Source: JAWUXM01 sp034111325 (GTDB lineage: Bacteria > Pseudomonadota > Alphaproteobacteria > Rickettsiales > JABIRX01). From it: a stretch of DNA of 64,000 nucleotides. The stretch spans positions 90,572-154,571 of the forward strand of contig JAWUXM010000002.1 of the NCBI GenBank assembly GCA_034111325.1. The letters are read 5' to 3'. How positions within the stretch are numbered: position 1 is the stretch's first letter; every line of letters begins with the position of its first letter. The notes under the pieces were generated by a model. The model was given only the letters and a program-made list of their open reading frames with translations. It made no database searches and was not told the origin of the DNA. Positions 1 through 8,344 of the stretch are shown one piece after another. The position numbers and the translations under genes are program-made.

Positions 1-162
1 TGTAATAATTGAAGGGTCAGCTCGTGAATCACTACAGCTGATAATAAGTGTTCTTGGGCTTTGCCCTTGTGTTGAGAGATTTTGATAAAGGCTATTGTCA
101 GTTTTAAAGTACCGTTTGAAAAAACGCCTGTAACCTTTGATTAGTTTTTTTATATCAGCCAT
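1..162 (-). CDS. beta-carbonic anhydrase, N-terminal part (runs off the window)
   Basis: The reverse strand from an ATG at 162 reads 54 codons to the window edge without a stop. The protein carries the beta-class carbonic anhydrase zinc and active-site signature CSDSR (C43, D45, R47) after a basic amphipathic N-terminus of about 35 residues. Enzymes of this family hydrate CO2 to bicarbonate; the cysteine binds zinc and the Asp-Arg pair gates it. The start follows directly from the frame. Only about a quarter of the usual 200-220 residues is visible, so the rest of the active site (HxxC) cannot be checked. Confidence 0.8.
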   Translation of the reverse strand, partial: MADIKKLIKGYRRFFKRYFKTDNSLYQNLSTQGQSPRTLIISCSDSRADPSIIT

Positions 163-264
163 GTTTGCTCTAAAGTGTTTTCTTGATTTTATATATGCAA
201 AGAGATGAGTTGCAACTAGAATTTATCGCTATATTTTTTCTTATTGTAATTTACAATAGTGACA

Positions 265-1272
265 ATGAATGTTTTTGAAATTGGTGGCGTAGAAATTTTA
301 CCTGGAGAAAGAAGAGAGATCAACCTTGATGTTGCTGAGCTCTATGATTACACCGAGATGAAAATGCCGGTTGAGGTGATCCGCGGCAAGAAAGAAGGCC
401 CTATTTTGTTTATATGTGCGGCAATCCATGGCGACGAAATAAACGGCGTTGAAATCATTAGGCAAATCCTAAATAAAAAAGCATTGTCTAAATTACGCGG
501 CACATTAATCGCCGTCCCAATCGTAAATGTCTTTGGTTTTAACGACAAATCACGCTATTTGCCAGATAGGCGTGATCTTAATCGTTGTTTCCCTGGCATG
601 AAAGGCGGCTCCCTAGCCTCGCAAATGGCACATATATTAATGACCGAAATCATCAGTAAGTCAACACACGGGATTGATTTACATACTGGTGCTTGGCACA
701 GAAAAAACCTGCCGCAAATCCGCGGTAATCTTAATGACCCAGAAACTGCAAAGCTTGCACAAGCTTTTGGTACACCCGTCATTATTAATGCATCGACTCG
801 TGACGGCTCATTGCGCCAAGCTGCCGCTGATAAAAAGATACCAACTTTGCTTTACGAAGGTGGCGAGACTTTGCGTTTTGAAGATGATGTCATTAAAATC
901 GGTGTTAAAGGTATAATGCGTGTCATGCGTAACATTGGTATGCTACCAAAACTAGCTGTGCCAAAAACACATAAAGCATTTGTAGCACAAGCCAGCTATT
1001 GGGTTAGAGCACCACGCAGCGGCATACATGTACGTAATAAAAAACTTGGCAGCATGGTAAAAGCTGGCGAAATTCTTGGCATAATATCTAGCCCACTAGG
1101 GAAACATAGTATTCAAGTTTCTGCTGACCAAGCTGGAATTATCATAGGTAAATCAATAATTCCATTGGTCAATAAGGGTGATGCACTTTTTCATATCGCA
1201 ACTTTTGAAGATCATCGTCAGACTCAAGAAGTTTTTGACAATTTGGAAGACGTAGACCCCGTCAACCTCTAA
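265..1272 (+). CDS. succinylglutamate desuccinylase / aspartoacylase family zinc hydrolase
   Basis: A 335-residue protein of the M14-like AstE/AspA family, which cleaves N-acyl amino acids using one zinc. HGDE near residues 55-58 supplies the first two zinc ligands and DLHTG near residue 136 the third. The RDLNRCFPG stretch matches the substrate-binding region of the family. The C-terminal third has a lipoyl-like beta fold (SGIHVRNKKLGSMVKAGEILG), common in the bacterial branch. An in-frame GTG lies two codons upstream, but ATG at 265 gives the family's usual N-terminus. No clear Shine-Dalgarno is seen. It is monocistronic and ends in a palindromic repeat. The substrate cannot be told from sequence. 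Confidence 0.85.
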   Translation: MNVFEIGGVEILPGERREINLDVAELYDYTEMKMPVEVIRGKKEGPILFICAAIHGDEINGVEIIRQILNKKALSKLRGTLIAVPIVNVFGFNDKSRYLPDRRDLNRCFPGMKGGSLASQMAHILMTEIISKSTHGIDLHTGAWHRKNLPQIRGNLNDPETAKLAQAFGTPVIINASTRDGSLRQAAADKKIPTLLYEGGETLRFEDDVIKIGVKGIMRVMRNIGMLPKLAVPKTHKAFVAQASYWVRAPRSGIHVRNKKLGSMVKAGEILGIISSPLGKHSIQVSADQAGIIIGKSIIPLVNKGDALFHIATFEDHRQTQEVFDNLEDVDPVNL

Positions 1273-1292
1273 AATCTCATTCTTTTGTACGC

Positions 1293-1373
1293 TTTTTGAC
1301 ACATAACCTCTGCTCGTTCGACTCGTGTATGTAAAATACACGTCGCTCACTCGCATAGGACATGTGTCAAAAA
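1293..1373 (+). repeat. palindromic repeat family 1, copy A
   Basis: An 81-base imperfect palindrome just after the deacylase gene. Outer arms TTTTTGACACAT and ATGTGTCAAAAA pair perfectly, and an inner hairpin pairs CGTGTAT (1324-1330) with ATACACG (1336-1342). Conserved single-strand blocks ATAACCT and GGACAT are shared with copies B (1461-1540) and C (8210-8290). An outer pair AAATCTCAT (1272-1280) / ATGAGATTT (1388-1396) extends the stem into the stop region of the gene. It may also act as a transcription terminator or mRNA stabiliser. Confidence 0.7.
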
Positions 1374-1460
1374 TCAAAACAAAATTTATGAGATTTCATG
1401 CTTTGACTTGAACACCCAAAAAGATCCTATATGTAATTATTTTGCGTGTTTTTGTGATGA

Positions 1461-1540
1461 TTTTTATTAAATGTTCTGCCTAAGCAAGGGATCGTATACT
1501 TCATACGTGACCGAAGCGCAGGTAGGTTATTTGATAAAAA
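1461..1540 (-). repeat. palindromic repeat family 1, copy B
   Basis: Read on the minus strand this is a second copy of the same element, in opposite orientation to copy A 88 bases away. It shares the flank TTTTGCGCCCTTTTTA, the block CAAATAACCT and the 3' flank TAAAAATCATCACAAAA with copy C. Its arms (TTTTTATCAAAT with ATTTAATAAAAA) differ from those of A and C but still pair. Together A, B and the terminator fill the 362-base gap between the deacylase and cspA; no gene is seen there. Confidence 0.7.
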
Positions 1541-1576
1541 GGGCGCAAAAGCATGCAAAATAATTAGATTTTGGCA

Positions 1577-1615
1577 TAAAAAAAGCCATTTGGAGTTAAC
1601 CAAATGGCTTTTTTA
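1577..1615 (-). terminator. bidirectional rho-independent terminator of cspA
   Basis: An 11-base-pair stem (AAGCCATTTGG at 1583-1593 with CCAAATGGCTT at 1600-1610) has a 6-base loop. It is flanked by A-runs on the left and T-runs on the right, so it can stop transcription from either side. It lies 20 bases after the cspA stop. Confidence 0.9.
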
Positions 1616-1634
1616 TACTTATAGAATTGTGTTA

Positions 1635-1835
1635 TTACGCAATTTTTAAGTCAGTAGCAAATTCTTTGCCATTGTTGTTTCCTAGTTCAAAGGACACTTG
1701 TTGGCCTTCAGCTAGATCATCCAAACCTGCTTCTTGTAGAGCAGTGATGTGAACGAACACATCTTTTGAACCTTCGTCTGGTTGAATAAAACCGTAACCT
1801 TTAGTGGCGTTAAACCATTTAACAGTACCTTGCAT
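1635..1835 (-). CDS. cspA: cold shock protein, CspA family
   Basis: A 66-residue single cold-shock domain, the normal family length. RNP1 (KGYGFIQ, residues 12-18) and RNP2 (VFVHI, about 26-30) are intact, with the aromatic residues that stack on single-stranded nucleic acid. Such proteins bind mRNA and melt secondary structure, and many are induced by cold or stationary phase. The gap to mscS upstream is 189 bases, a long leader typical of cspA genes whose 5' untranslated region senses temperature. A weak open frame in that leader (1819-2013) is unlike a real protein. A strong terminator follows. Confidence 0.95.
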   Translation of the reverse strand: MQGTVKWFNATKGYGFIQPDEGSKDVFVHITALQEAGLDDLAEGQQVSFELGNNNGKEFATDLKIA

Positions 1836-2024
1836 AATAATAATCCTCGTAGAAATAATGAAATAATAAAAATAGATAAGGAAAAGCTGAGAATAAAAAG
1901 GGGAAGAAAAGAAGCGCCTTGCGAGAAGAAATCTTATAAACTTGCCCTAGCCTAAAAGCAGCTAAAACATATCTGCATCGAAAAATAGCTTCTTTATAAT
2001 AAGAAGCAAGCAATTATTTTTGTT

Positions 2025-2975
2025 CTAATCTTGATAAAGATGAACATCGCGTTGCGGGAAGGGGATCTGTATGTCATTCTCTTTGAATTTATGCCAAATA
2101 GCGCGCATAACATCACTTTTTGCAACAAGGCGACTCAAAGCAATATCACTAACCCAAAAGTGCAGTTCAAAATCTACTGAGCTATCATTGAATTCTATTA
2201 AATAACAGCCCGGCTCTGGCTCAGCTATACAATGTGGATGTTCCATTGCAGCTTCTAAGATAAGATCACGAGCTCGTTCAATGTCAGATTTATAAGAAAT
2301 CCCAATACTAATATCAATCCGCCCCTGTGAATTACTATGTGTCCAGTTGGTAACTCGGTTTGTAATAAAATCTTCATTAGGCAACATAACTTCTTTACTA
2401 TCCAATGTCTCAACCAATGTATAACGTGCGCCTATATATTTAATAAAGCCATACATCCCATCATTTAACTCAACTAAATCACCAGTTTTTACTGAACGCT
2501 CAAAAAGCAGGATCAGACCACTAATAAAATTTGAAGTGATCTTTTGCAATCCAAAACCAATACCAATACCAATTGCTCCACCAAAAATTGCGAATTTCTT
2601 TAGCTCAACATTGATAATTTCCAACAAAACAAGGAAGACGATAAAATACAACAGTATCTGAAATATCTTGATAGTAAGAGCACGATTACCTGTTTTTATA
2701 CTTCTCAAATGCTTCAAATATTTGACCCCAGCATCTGAAATAATACTGGCAACCCAGAGCACCAATATAATGAGCGCAATGCTACGCAAAATAATATAGA
2801 GAGAAAATTTATGCTCTAATATCGCAAATATAAATTTGTCAGAGTCTAAATAGGCAATGATAGGGTTGATATAACCGTATTTTGCTAATGCTATAATTAT
2901 AGAAAATGCAAAGAATAATAACCACTTAGCCGCACTGCCGCCAGGCTTGAAAATAAAGGTAATGATTCTGTTCAT
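2025..2975 (-). CDS. mscS: small-conductance mechanosensitive channel, MscS family
   Basis: A 316-residue inner-membrane channel that opens under membrane tension to release solutes. Three hydrophobic segments occupy roughly residues 15-35, 55-80 and 100-135. The pore helix and beta-domain entrance follow: a glycine-rich IGIGIGFGLQ then FISGLILLFERSVKTGD, the MscS signature, and the MscS-beta and alpha/beta cytoplasmic domain up to a C-terminal IPFPQRDVH motif. It shares one base with the rhodanese gene stop/start at 2975, so the two are cotranscribed and probably translationally coupled. Confidence 0.93.
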   Translation of the reverse strand: MNRIITFIFKPGGSAAKWLLFFAFSIIIALAKYGYINPIIAYLDSDKFIFAILEHKFSLYIILRSIALIILVLWVASIISDAGVKYLKHLRSIKTGNRALTIKIFQILLYFIVFLVLLEIINVELKKFAIFGGAIGIGIGFGLQKITSNFISGLILLFERSVKTGDLVELNDGMYGFIKYIGARYTLVETLDSKEVMLPNEDFITNRVTNWTHSNSQGRIDISIGISYKSDIERARDLILEAAMEHPHCIAEPEPGCYLIEFNDSSVDFELHFWVSDIALSRLVAKSDVMRAIWHKFKENDIQIPFPQRDVHLYQD

Positions 2976-3514
2976 TATTTTTTACGTATAGATTTATTCC
3001 ACGGCATCCATTTCAGCAGCAAAGCCATGCCGCACCAACCAGAATAGCCAGAAAATACCAGACCAATACCGATAAACCCTGCTAATAAAAACCAGGCGCT
3101 AGATAACAAATAGCCAAGGGCAATAGATGTAAAAATTAAGCTTCCAGCAGTTATTTGCACTTGGCGATTAATAGAGATTGTACAAGATTTGACAATTGGG
3201 AGCCCGCATGCTTGCCAAGCTTCTATACCGCCTACGAGATTGTAAACTTTCTCAACAGAAGAATCATCACCTTCTGCTTGCATAAATTGGCAAACGGCCA
3301 TGCTTCTTTTGCCAGACTTACAGTGAAATATTAGATCCTTACCTTTTATGTTTTTTGGCAAGTTAATGGAGCTTAGCAACGAAAGTGGTGACAGGTAAGA
3401 ATTAGGAATTGAGGCTTCTTTATATTCATCAATTTCACGTACATCAATTAGAATTGCTTTGCCCTCATCGAGTAATTTCTTAGCATTCTTGACATCTATC
3501 TCGCTGATCTTCAT
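2975..3514 (-). CDS. membrane-anchored rhodanese (rhodanese plus DUF2892, YgaP-like)
   Basis: A sulfurtransferase-type protein of about 179 residues. A rhodanese domain (residues 1-110) has active-site loop HCKSGKR with Cys65 ready to carry a persulfide. A DUF2892 segment with two hydrophobic helices (about 125-165) anchors it in the inner membrane, the architecture of E. coli YgaP. ATG at 3514 is chosen because AGGT lies just upstream and the domain starts there; an in-frame GTG at 3538 adds eight residues with no homology. First gene of a two-gene operon with mscS. Confidence 0.85.
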   Translation of the reverse strand: MKISEIDVKNAKKLLDEGKAILIDVREIDEYKEASIPNSYLSPLSLLSSINLPKNIKGKDLIFHCKSGKRSMAVCQFMQAEGDDSSVEKVYNLVGGIEAWQACGLPIVKSCTISINRQVQITAGSLIFTSIALGYLLSSAWFLLAGFIGIGLVFSGYSGWCGMALLLKWMPWNKSIRKK

Positions 3515-3603
3515 TTTAATACCTATTTTGCTTTTCACCCTTAGTAAATCTTAACAGGAATCGTTGCAAGTTAAAAATTTTTCCAATCACAACCTTTTGC
3601 CAT

Positions 3604-4254
3604 ATGAAGCTATATATTTACGATCATTGCCCATACTGCGTCAAAGCACGCATGATTTTTGGCATAAAAAATATTCCTTTTGAACTTGTGACATTACTCA
3701 ATGATGATGATAAAACGCCCATTAGTATGATCGGGCAGAAATTGGTGCCTATCCTAGAAAAGAGTGATGGCTCTTATATGGGCGAAAGCATGGATATAAT
3801 AAAATATATAGATAATTCCGATGGCGTTCCTGCGCTGAATTATGATATGCACAATGAGAAAATTAGCCACTGGCTAGAAGAAGCTAGCAGATTTACTTAT
3901 CAATTATGCATGCCCCGTTGGGTACAAGCGCCGTTGGCAGAATTTGCCACTGAATCTGCTCGTAATTATTTCATCAAAAAGAAAGAAGCCTATATTGGCG
4001 ATTTTGCTGAACATCTTGCAAACTCCGATGATCTCAAAGCACAAGCAAATGGATCTTTGCAAAAGCTTGAACCTCTATTAACCCACAAATACGCTGCTGA
4101 TAATAATTTAAGTGAGTTAGATATTCACCTCTTCGCTAATCTACGCAGCCTTTCTATAGTGACTGATTTAAATTACCCAGCCAAAGTTGAGGCATATCGT
4201 CAAAATATGGCAAAACTCACGAATATATCTTTGCATGATGATTTGAGTATTTGA
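3604..4254 (+). CDS. grxB: glutaredoxin 2
   Basis: A 216-residue Grx2-type glutaredoxin with a GST-like two-domain fold. The N-terminal thioredoxin fold begins MKLYIYDHCPYC, with the redox pair C9 and C12. GQKLVPIL and ESMDIIKYID match the glutathione-binding part of E. coli GrxB. The C-terminal helical domain runs from about residue 90. It reduces protein disulfides and mixed glutathione disulfides in the cytosol. The start is at the canonical N-terminus. It stands alone between divergent and downstream genes. Confidence 0.93.
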   Translation: MKLYIYDHCPYCVKARMIFGIKNIPFELVTLLNDDDKTPISMIGQKLVPILEKSDGSYMGESMDIIKYIDNSDGVPALNYDMHNEKISHWLEEASRFTYQLCMPRWVQAPLAEFATESARNYFIKKKEAYIGDFAEHLANSDDLKAQANGSLQKLEPLLTHKYAADNNLSELDIHLFANLRSLSIVTDLNYPAKVEAYRQNMAKLTNISLHDDLSI

Positions 4255-4305
4255 CATAAAAACTAACAAACGGCATAAAGGGGTTTCATCCTAAAATTAC
4301 AAGCC

Positions 4306-4449
4306 ATGAAAAAAATCATTCTACTTTTATCATTACTAACAATTATCCCTTCTTGCTCCAGCAAAAAAGAAGACCTTAAAAGCCCTTGTGTTTCAACTGA
4401 TGAGGGGCCTTGTGGGCCTAGGCGTGCGGTCAATAAATGGCTTTCATAA
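4306..4449 (+). CDS. very small lipoprotein (47 residues)
   Basis: An open frame of 47 codons plus stop. A basic MKK start and hydrophobic core (residues 4-15) lead to a lipobox IPSC with Cys17. The mature part is 31 residues ending in a Cys-Pro-Cys-rich segment (SPC then GPCGPRRAVNKWLS). This short C-terminal pattern recalls the tiny DUF2706-type lipoproteins of Rickettsiales, recalled from family knowledge and not checked. Function unknown; it probably sits in the outer or inner membrane as a lipid-anchored peptide. It lies 51 bases after grxB. Confidence 0.7.
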   Translation: MKKIILLLSLLTIIPSCSSKKEDLKSPCVSTDEGPCGPRRAVNKWLS

Positions 4450-4558
4450 ATTAGCCTCTTTTTGCAACAAAGATTTTACGTCTATTTTTCTTTACAAAAA
4501 GAGATTTTAAAATATAAGTCCTTTTTTCTTTTTTGTAACTATTGATAAGAGGGTTTTG

Positions 4559-5833
4559 ATGAAGGGTGATCAACACGCACGAGCCACGAAAAACATATAT
4601 AAAATCAAACCTTCCAAACTATATAAAAAGGGGGCGGCACAAAGTAAATACCAGTCAATTGGGCAAGCTCTATCTTCCATAAAACCTTCCGAACCGCTAA
4701 CTTGTTTACGCCTCCATACGATAGCAGAAGCAACCTCATTCTTTCTAGATAATTGGGCAGGTCGCACATTATATTCAGTTAAAAGCAACCCCTCAAAAAT
4801 CATTCTTGAAAAGCTTTATGCAGAAGGCATTCGTGAGTTTGACGTTGCATCCCTAAAAGAGGTGCAATTAATCGCCGAACTTTTTGCTGGCAAGCCTAAA
4901 AACATGTATTTCATGCACCCTGTAAAATCACGCGAGGCTATTGCAGCTAGCTATTTTGATTATGGCATTCGTGATTTTTCATTAGATTCTATTGATGAGT
5001 TAGAAAAGATTCTGCAAGTCACCAATAATGCGCAAGATCTAAATTTGCATGTCAGGCTTGCCATTCCTAATGGTTACGCTGCTTTTGATTTATCAGGCAA
5101 ATTTGGCGTTGATATGGAACATGCGGCAGATTTAGTTAGCGAAACTCGCCAACATGCAAAAAAATTAGGCATTTGTTTCCATGTTGGCTCACAATGTATG
5201 AATCCGCAATCTTACAAAGCAGCTTTGATTATGGTGCGTGACATATTACAGCATGCGGAAGTTAAACTAGATGTTTTGGATATTGGCGGTGGTTTTCCCT
5301 CAATTTACCCAGATCTCATACCACCAGCCCTAATTTCTTATATGGATGTTATCAAAGCAGAAATTAAGGATCTCGGCTTGGATAATGGTTGTGAATTATG
5401 GTGTGAACCAGGTAGAGCGTTAGTTGCTGAATCCACTTCAATTATCGCACGGGTTGAATTGCGCAAAGCAAATTTTCTCTACATAAATGATGGTACATAT
5501 GGTTCATTATTTGACGCTGGCACGCCAAACTTTATTTTCCCAACTAAGGCATTTCGCCTTAATGGCAAAATATCTAAAGATTTGATTCCTTTTTCTTTCT
5601 ATGGCCCAACTTGTGATTCAATCGACGTTATGAAAGGACCTTTTTATTTGCCAGAAGATATAAAGGAAGGTGACTATATCGAAATCGGTCAATTAGGTGC
5701 ATATGGCACAACTATGCGTACAAAATTTAATGGCTTTCACTCTGATGCACAAATCGAAGTCGACAATAATCCATTAATGTCTTTATTTTTCTCTAACCAA
5801 ACAACTCTAAAAGCGGTCTCCAATGGTAACTAA
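4559..5833 (+). CDS. ornithine/lysine/arginine decarboxylase, fold III PLP enzyme
   Basis: A 424-residue alanine-racemase-fold decarboxylase like eukaryotic ornithine decarboxylase. The PLP lysine is K75 in YSVKSNP. The barrel continues with HVGSQC and DIGGGFPS (phosphate-binding glycines), the EPGRALVAES motif, and GPTCDSIDVM with the catalytic cysteine-aspartate contributed across the dimer. ATG at 4559 has AAGAGGG five bases upstream. The product would be putrescine (or cadaverine), the first step of polyamine synthesis. It overlaps the next gene by 11 bases, so the operon is translationally coupled. Substrate preference between ornithine and lysine cannot be read with confidence. Confidence 0.88.
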   Translation: MKGDQHARATKNIYKIKPSKLYKKGAAQSKYQSIGQALSSIKPSEPLTCLRLHTIAEATSFFLDNWAGRTLYSVKSNPSKIILEKLYAEGIREFDVASLKEVQLIAELFAGKPKNMYFMHPVKSREAIAASYFDYGIRDFSLDSIDELEKILQVTNNAQDLNLHVRLAIPNGYAAFDLSGKFGVDMEHAADLVSETRQHAKKLGICFHVGSQCMNPQSYKAALIMVRDILQHAEVKLDVLDIGGGFPSIYPDLIPPALISYMDVIKAEIKDLGLDNGCELWCEPGRALVAESTSIIARVELRKANFLYINDGTYGSLFDAGTPNFIFPTKAFRLNGKISKDLIPFSFYGPTCDSIDVMKGPFYLPEDIKEGDYIEIGQLGAYGTTMRTKFNGFHSDAQIEVDNNPLMSLFFSNQTTLKAVSNGN

Positions 5834-6845
5834 ACAAGAATTATTACAGAAAACTGTAAAGCATGTCGATATAACTTCTTTTGATGCAAGGAAGGTGATT
5901 GATTCAATGCGTGACATGTCCTTTTCTTCAAGGGATTTAGCAAGAGCGACCGACATTTATAATGAAATGCTGGCAGATAAGGATTGCTCGGTGATTTTAA
6001 CTATTGCCGGCTCAACAGCGGCGGCGGGCTGCATGAAGCTTTATGCAGATTTGATTAAATATAATATGGTCGACGCGATTGTTGCAACTGGCGCTGCTAT
6101 TGTCGATATGGATTTTTTTGAAGCACTTGGTTTTAAACATTACCAAGGCTCACCTTTCGTTGATGATAAATTCCTTCGCTCAAACTACATAAACAGGATT
6201 TATGATACTTATATTGACGAAGAAGAATTGCAGAATTGTGATCGCACGATTTTTGAAATCGCTGAAACTCTAGAAAAACGCCCCTATTCTTCTCGTGAAT
6301 TTATTAGCGAAATGGGTAAATATTTACAGAAGAATGCTAAAAAGGAAGAATCCCTAATTCAGCTCGCCTATGAACATGATGTGCCGATTTTCTGCCCAGC
6401 ATTCTCTGATTCATCAGCTGGTTTTGGTTTAGTATTGCATCAAGTCAAACACCCTAAAACGCATCTTTCGATTGATTCAGTGGCAGATTTTCGTGAATTA
6501 ACCGATATTAAAATTGCCGCTGGGCAAACTGGGTTATTGATGATTGGCGGCGGTGTACCGAAGAATTTTGCTCAAGATACTGTAGTTTGTGCGGAGATTC
6601 TCGGCAAGGAGGTTGATATGCATAAATATGCGGTGCAAATCACCGTGGCAGATTCACGTGATGGCGCTTGCAGTAGTTCAACTTTGAAAGAAGCTTGTTC
6701 ATGGGGCAAGGTTGATCTTGTCAAAGAGCAAATGGTTTATGCAGAAGCAACTACTGTTCTACCGTTAATGATAAGCGATGCTTATCACCGTAATCACTGG
6801 AAAAATCGCGAGCGCAAAAATTTTGCAAAATTATTCAATGTTTAA
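5823..6845 (+). CDS. deoxyhypusine synthase-family protein (probable polyamine aminobutyltransferase)
   Basis: A 340-residue member of the deoxyhypusine synthase family. The NAD-site glycine stretches (TIAGSTAAAG and IVATGAAIVD) and the active-site CSWGKV with catalytic-lysine candidate K296 are present, followed by YAEATTVLPL as in eukaryotic enzymes. Eukaryotic homologues move the aminobutyl group of spermidine to eIF5A. Bacteria have no eIF5A, and plant relatives have become homospermidine synthases. Between a decarboxylase and an agmatinase-family gene, a role in making homospermidine or spermidine from putrescine is the likeliest inference. ATG at 5823 lies inside the preceding gene's end. 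Confidence 0.85.
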   Translation: MVTKQELLQKTVKHVDITSFDARKVIDSMRDMSFSSRDLARATDIYNEMLADKDCSVILTIAGSTAAAGCMKLYADLIKYNMVDAIVATGAAIVDMDFFEALGFKHYQGSPFVDDKFLRSNYINRIYDTYIDEEELQNCDRTIFEIAETLEKRPYSSREFISEMGKYLQKNAKKEESLIQLAYEHDVPIFCPAFSDSSAGFGLVLHQVKHPKTHLSIDSVADFRELTDIKIAAGQTGLLMIGGGVPKNFAQDTVVCAEILGKEVDMHKYAVQITVADSRDGACSSSTLKEACSWGKVDLVKEQMVYAEATTVLPLMISDAYHRNHWKNRERKNFAKLFNV

Positions 6846-7731
6846 ACTTCTCCCTGCCGAAAAAGGCTTCCTTGGTTTAGAGGAAGAAACCTCCTATGCA
6901 GATGCAAAAGTTGTTGTCGTACCTTTTGGCTTGGAAGCATCAGTTAGCTATGGCGGCGGCACTAGCAAAGGCGCACAAGCAATTCTAAACGCCTCACATC
7001 AAGTTGAGTTATTTGATGAAGAACATTGGTGTGAAATCTATAAAAAGATTGGTATCACCACGATAGAAGAGCCAGAAATCAACAAGGATATTGTGCAAGC
7101 CTTAGCGCAGTTAGAACATATCACTGAACAAATTCTTGCTGATGGTAAATTTCCCTTGATTTTAGGTGGTGAACATTCACTAACCGCCGGTTCAATTCGC
7201 CCTTTCGTTAAAAGACATGATGATTTAGCGATTCTTCATTTTGATGCACATGCAGATTTGCGTGATGGTTATGATGGCGAACATTACTCACATGCAGCGG
7301 CTCTACGACGCGTTTTGGATCACCCACAAGTTACTAAACTTGTCTCATGTGGAATCCGCAATATCTCCGCTAGCGAGATTCCTTTCTTAGAAGAAAATAG
7401 CAAGCGTATTGATATTCATTGGGGCAAAGACCGTAAGGATTGGGATGTGGAAAAAATCGTTGCTCCACTTAAAGGTAAAAAAGTTTACCTAACTTTTGAT
7501 TTAGACGGTTTTGATTCTAGCCTTATGCAAGCAACTGGCACACCAGAACCGGGAGGTTTTTTCTGGGATGATGCAATGGCGATAATTCGCGCTGCAAGCA
7601 AGATTTCTGATATTATCGGCGCTGATATTGTTGAACTCGCCCCAATTCCACAATTCCACTCTTGTGATTTTTTAGCGGCTAAGTTAGCTTACAAAATATT
7701 GGGTCACGTATTTATTAACCAAAAAATATAA
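6838..7731 (+). CDS. speB: agmatinase / arginase-family ureohydrolase
   Basis: A 297-residue ureohydrolase with the full binuclear manganese site: GGEHS (H113), DAHAD (D136, H138, D140) and DLDGFDSS near residue 222, plus the family PEPGG loop. Agmatinases convert agmatine to putrescine and urea; relatives act on aminopropylagmatine or guanidinobutyrate. ATG at 6838 is preferred over the longer frame because it gives the normal N-terminus and overlaps the previous stop by eight bases. No arginine decarboxylase is in view, so the substrate may be imported agmatine or a product of the neighbouring deoxyhypusine-synthase homologue. Confidence 0.88.
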   Translation: MFKLLPAEKGFLGLEEETSYADAKVVVVPFGLEASVSYGGGTSKGAQAILNASHQVELFDEEHWCEIYKKIGITTIEEPEINKDIVQALAQLEHITEQILADGKFPLILGGEHSLTAGSIRPFVKRHDDLAILHFDAHADLRDGYDGEHYSHAAALRRVLDHPQVTKLVSCGIRNISASEIPFLEENSKRIDIHWGKDRKDWDVEKIVAPLKGKKVYLTFDLDGFDSSLMQATGTPEPGGFFWDDAMAIIRAASKISDIIGADIVELAPIPQFHSCDFLAAKLAYKILGHVFINQKI

Positions 7732-7734
7732 AAA

Positions 7735-8196
7735 ATGAGCAATATAGAAAATAGACTAAAAGAGCTAAATATTACCTTGCCAGAAGCGCCAACGCCGGTG
7801 GCAAACTATGTTTCATATATGCAAACTGGGAATTTGGTTTTTGTTTCCGGGCAGATTTCTAAAGCAGGAGATGTTGAATATTTCGGCAAAGTCGGGCGTG
7901 ATTTCGATGTTGCACAAGGCATTGAAGCAGCTAAAATCTGCGGGCTGAATTTAATTGCTCAAGCCAAAGCTGCTTGTGGTGGTGATCTTGAAAAAATCTC
8001 GCAATGCGTAAAGCTCTCAATCTTTGTTAATTCAACGGATGATTTTACCAATCAAGCAAATATTGCAAATGGAGTTTCAGATTTGATGGTTGAAGTTTTT
8101 GGTGAAAAAGGCAAACATAGCCGCGCGGCAGTTAGCGCTGTTTCACTGCCTTTGAATGCTGCTGTAGAAGTTGAAGCAATTTTCCAGGTTAATTAA
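7735..8196 (+). CDS. RidA/YjgF family protein
   Basis: A 153-residue Rid-family protein of the longer alphaproteobacterial type (N-terminus with LPEAPTPVANYV, then GNLVFVSGQ). RidA proteins hydrolyse reactive enamine/imine intermediates released by PLP enzymes. The C-terminal SRAAVSAVSLPLNAAVEVEAIF matches the family's substrate arginine and the closing beta strand. It starts three bases after speB and is the last gene of the polyamine operon, which fits protection from products of the PLP decarboxylase. The archetypal archeal/E. coli specificity cannot be assigned. Confidence 0.88.
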   Translation: MSNIENRLKELNITLPEAPTPVANYVSYMQTGNLVFVSGQISKAGDVEYFGKVGRDFDVAQGIEAAKICGLNLIAQAKAACGGDLEKISQCVKLSIFVNSTDDFTNQANIANGVSDLMVEVFGEKGKHSRAAVSAVSLPLNAAVEVEAIFQVN

Positions 8197-8209
8197 TCTT
8201 TTTGCGCCC

Positions 8210-8290
8210 TTTTTAGCAAATAACCTTCTTTCACTCGAGTCACGTACGAAGCTGTACGCTAACTCGTTCAAGCAGGACATTTACTAAAAA
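8210..8290 (+). repeat. palindromic repeat family 1, copy C
   Basis: The third full copy, directly after the ridA stop. Outer arms TTTTTAGCAAAT with ATTTACTAAAAA and inner arms CGTAC / GTACG (8232-8245 region) are paired, with ATAACCT and GGACAT conserved. The flanks TTTTGCGCCC and TCATCACAAAA match copy B. It fills most of the 148-base gap before the phosphatase gene. Confidence 0.7.
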
Positions 8291-8344
8291 TCATCACAAA
8301 AATTCTTAATTCACACTCCGATTTGTTTAATTAAAAATAAAAAA

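Noticed and set aside
1819..2013. 64-residue minus-strand frame upstream of cspA
   Set aside because: Low-complexity Phe/Tyr-rich translation of the AT-rich cspA leader; more likely 5' untranslated region.
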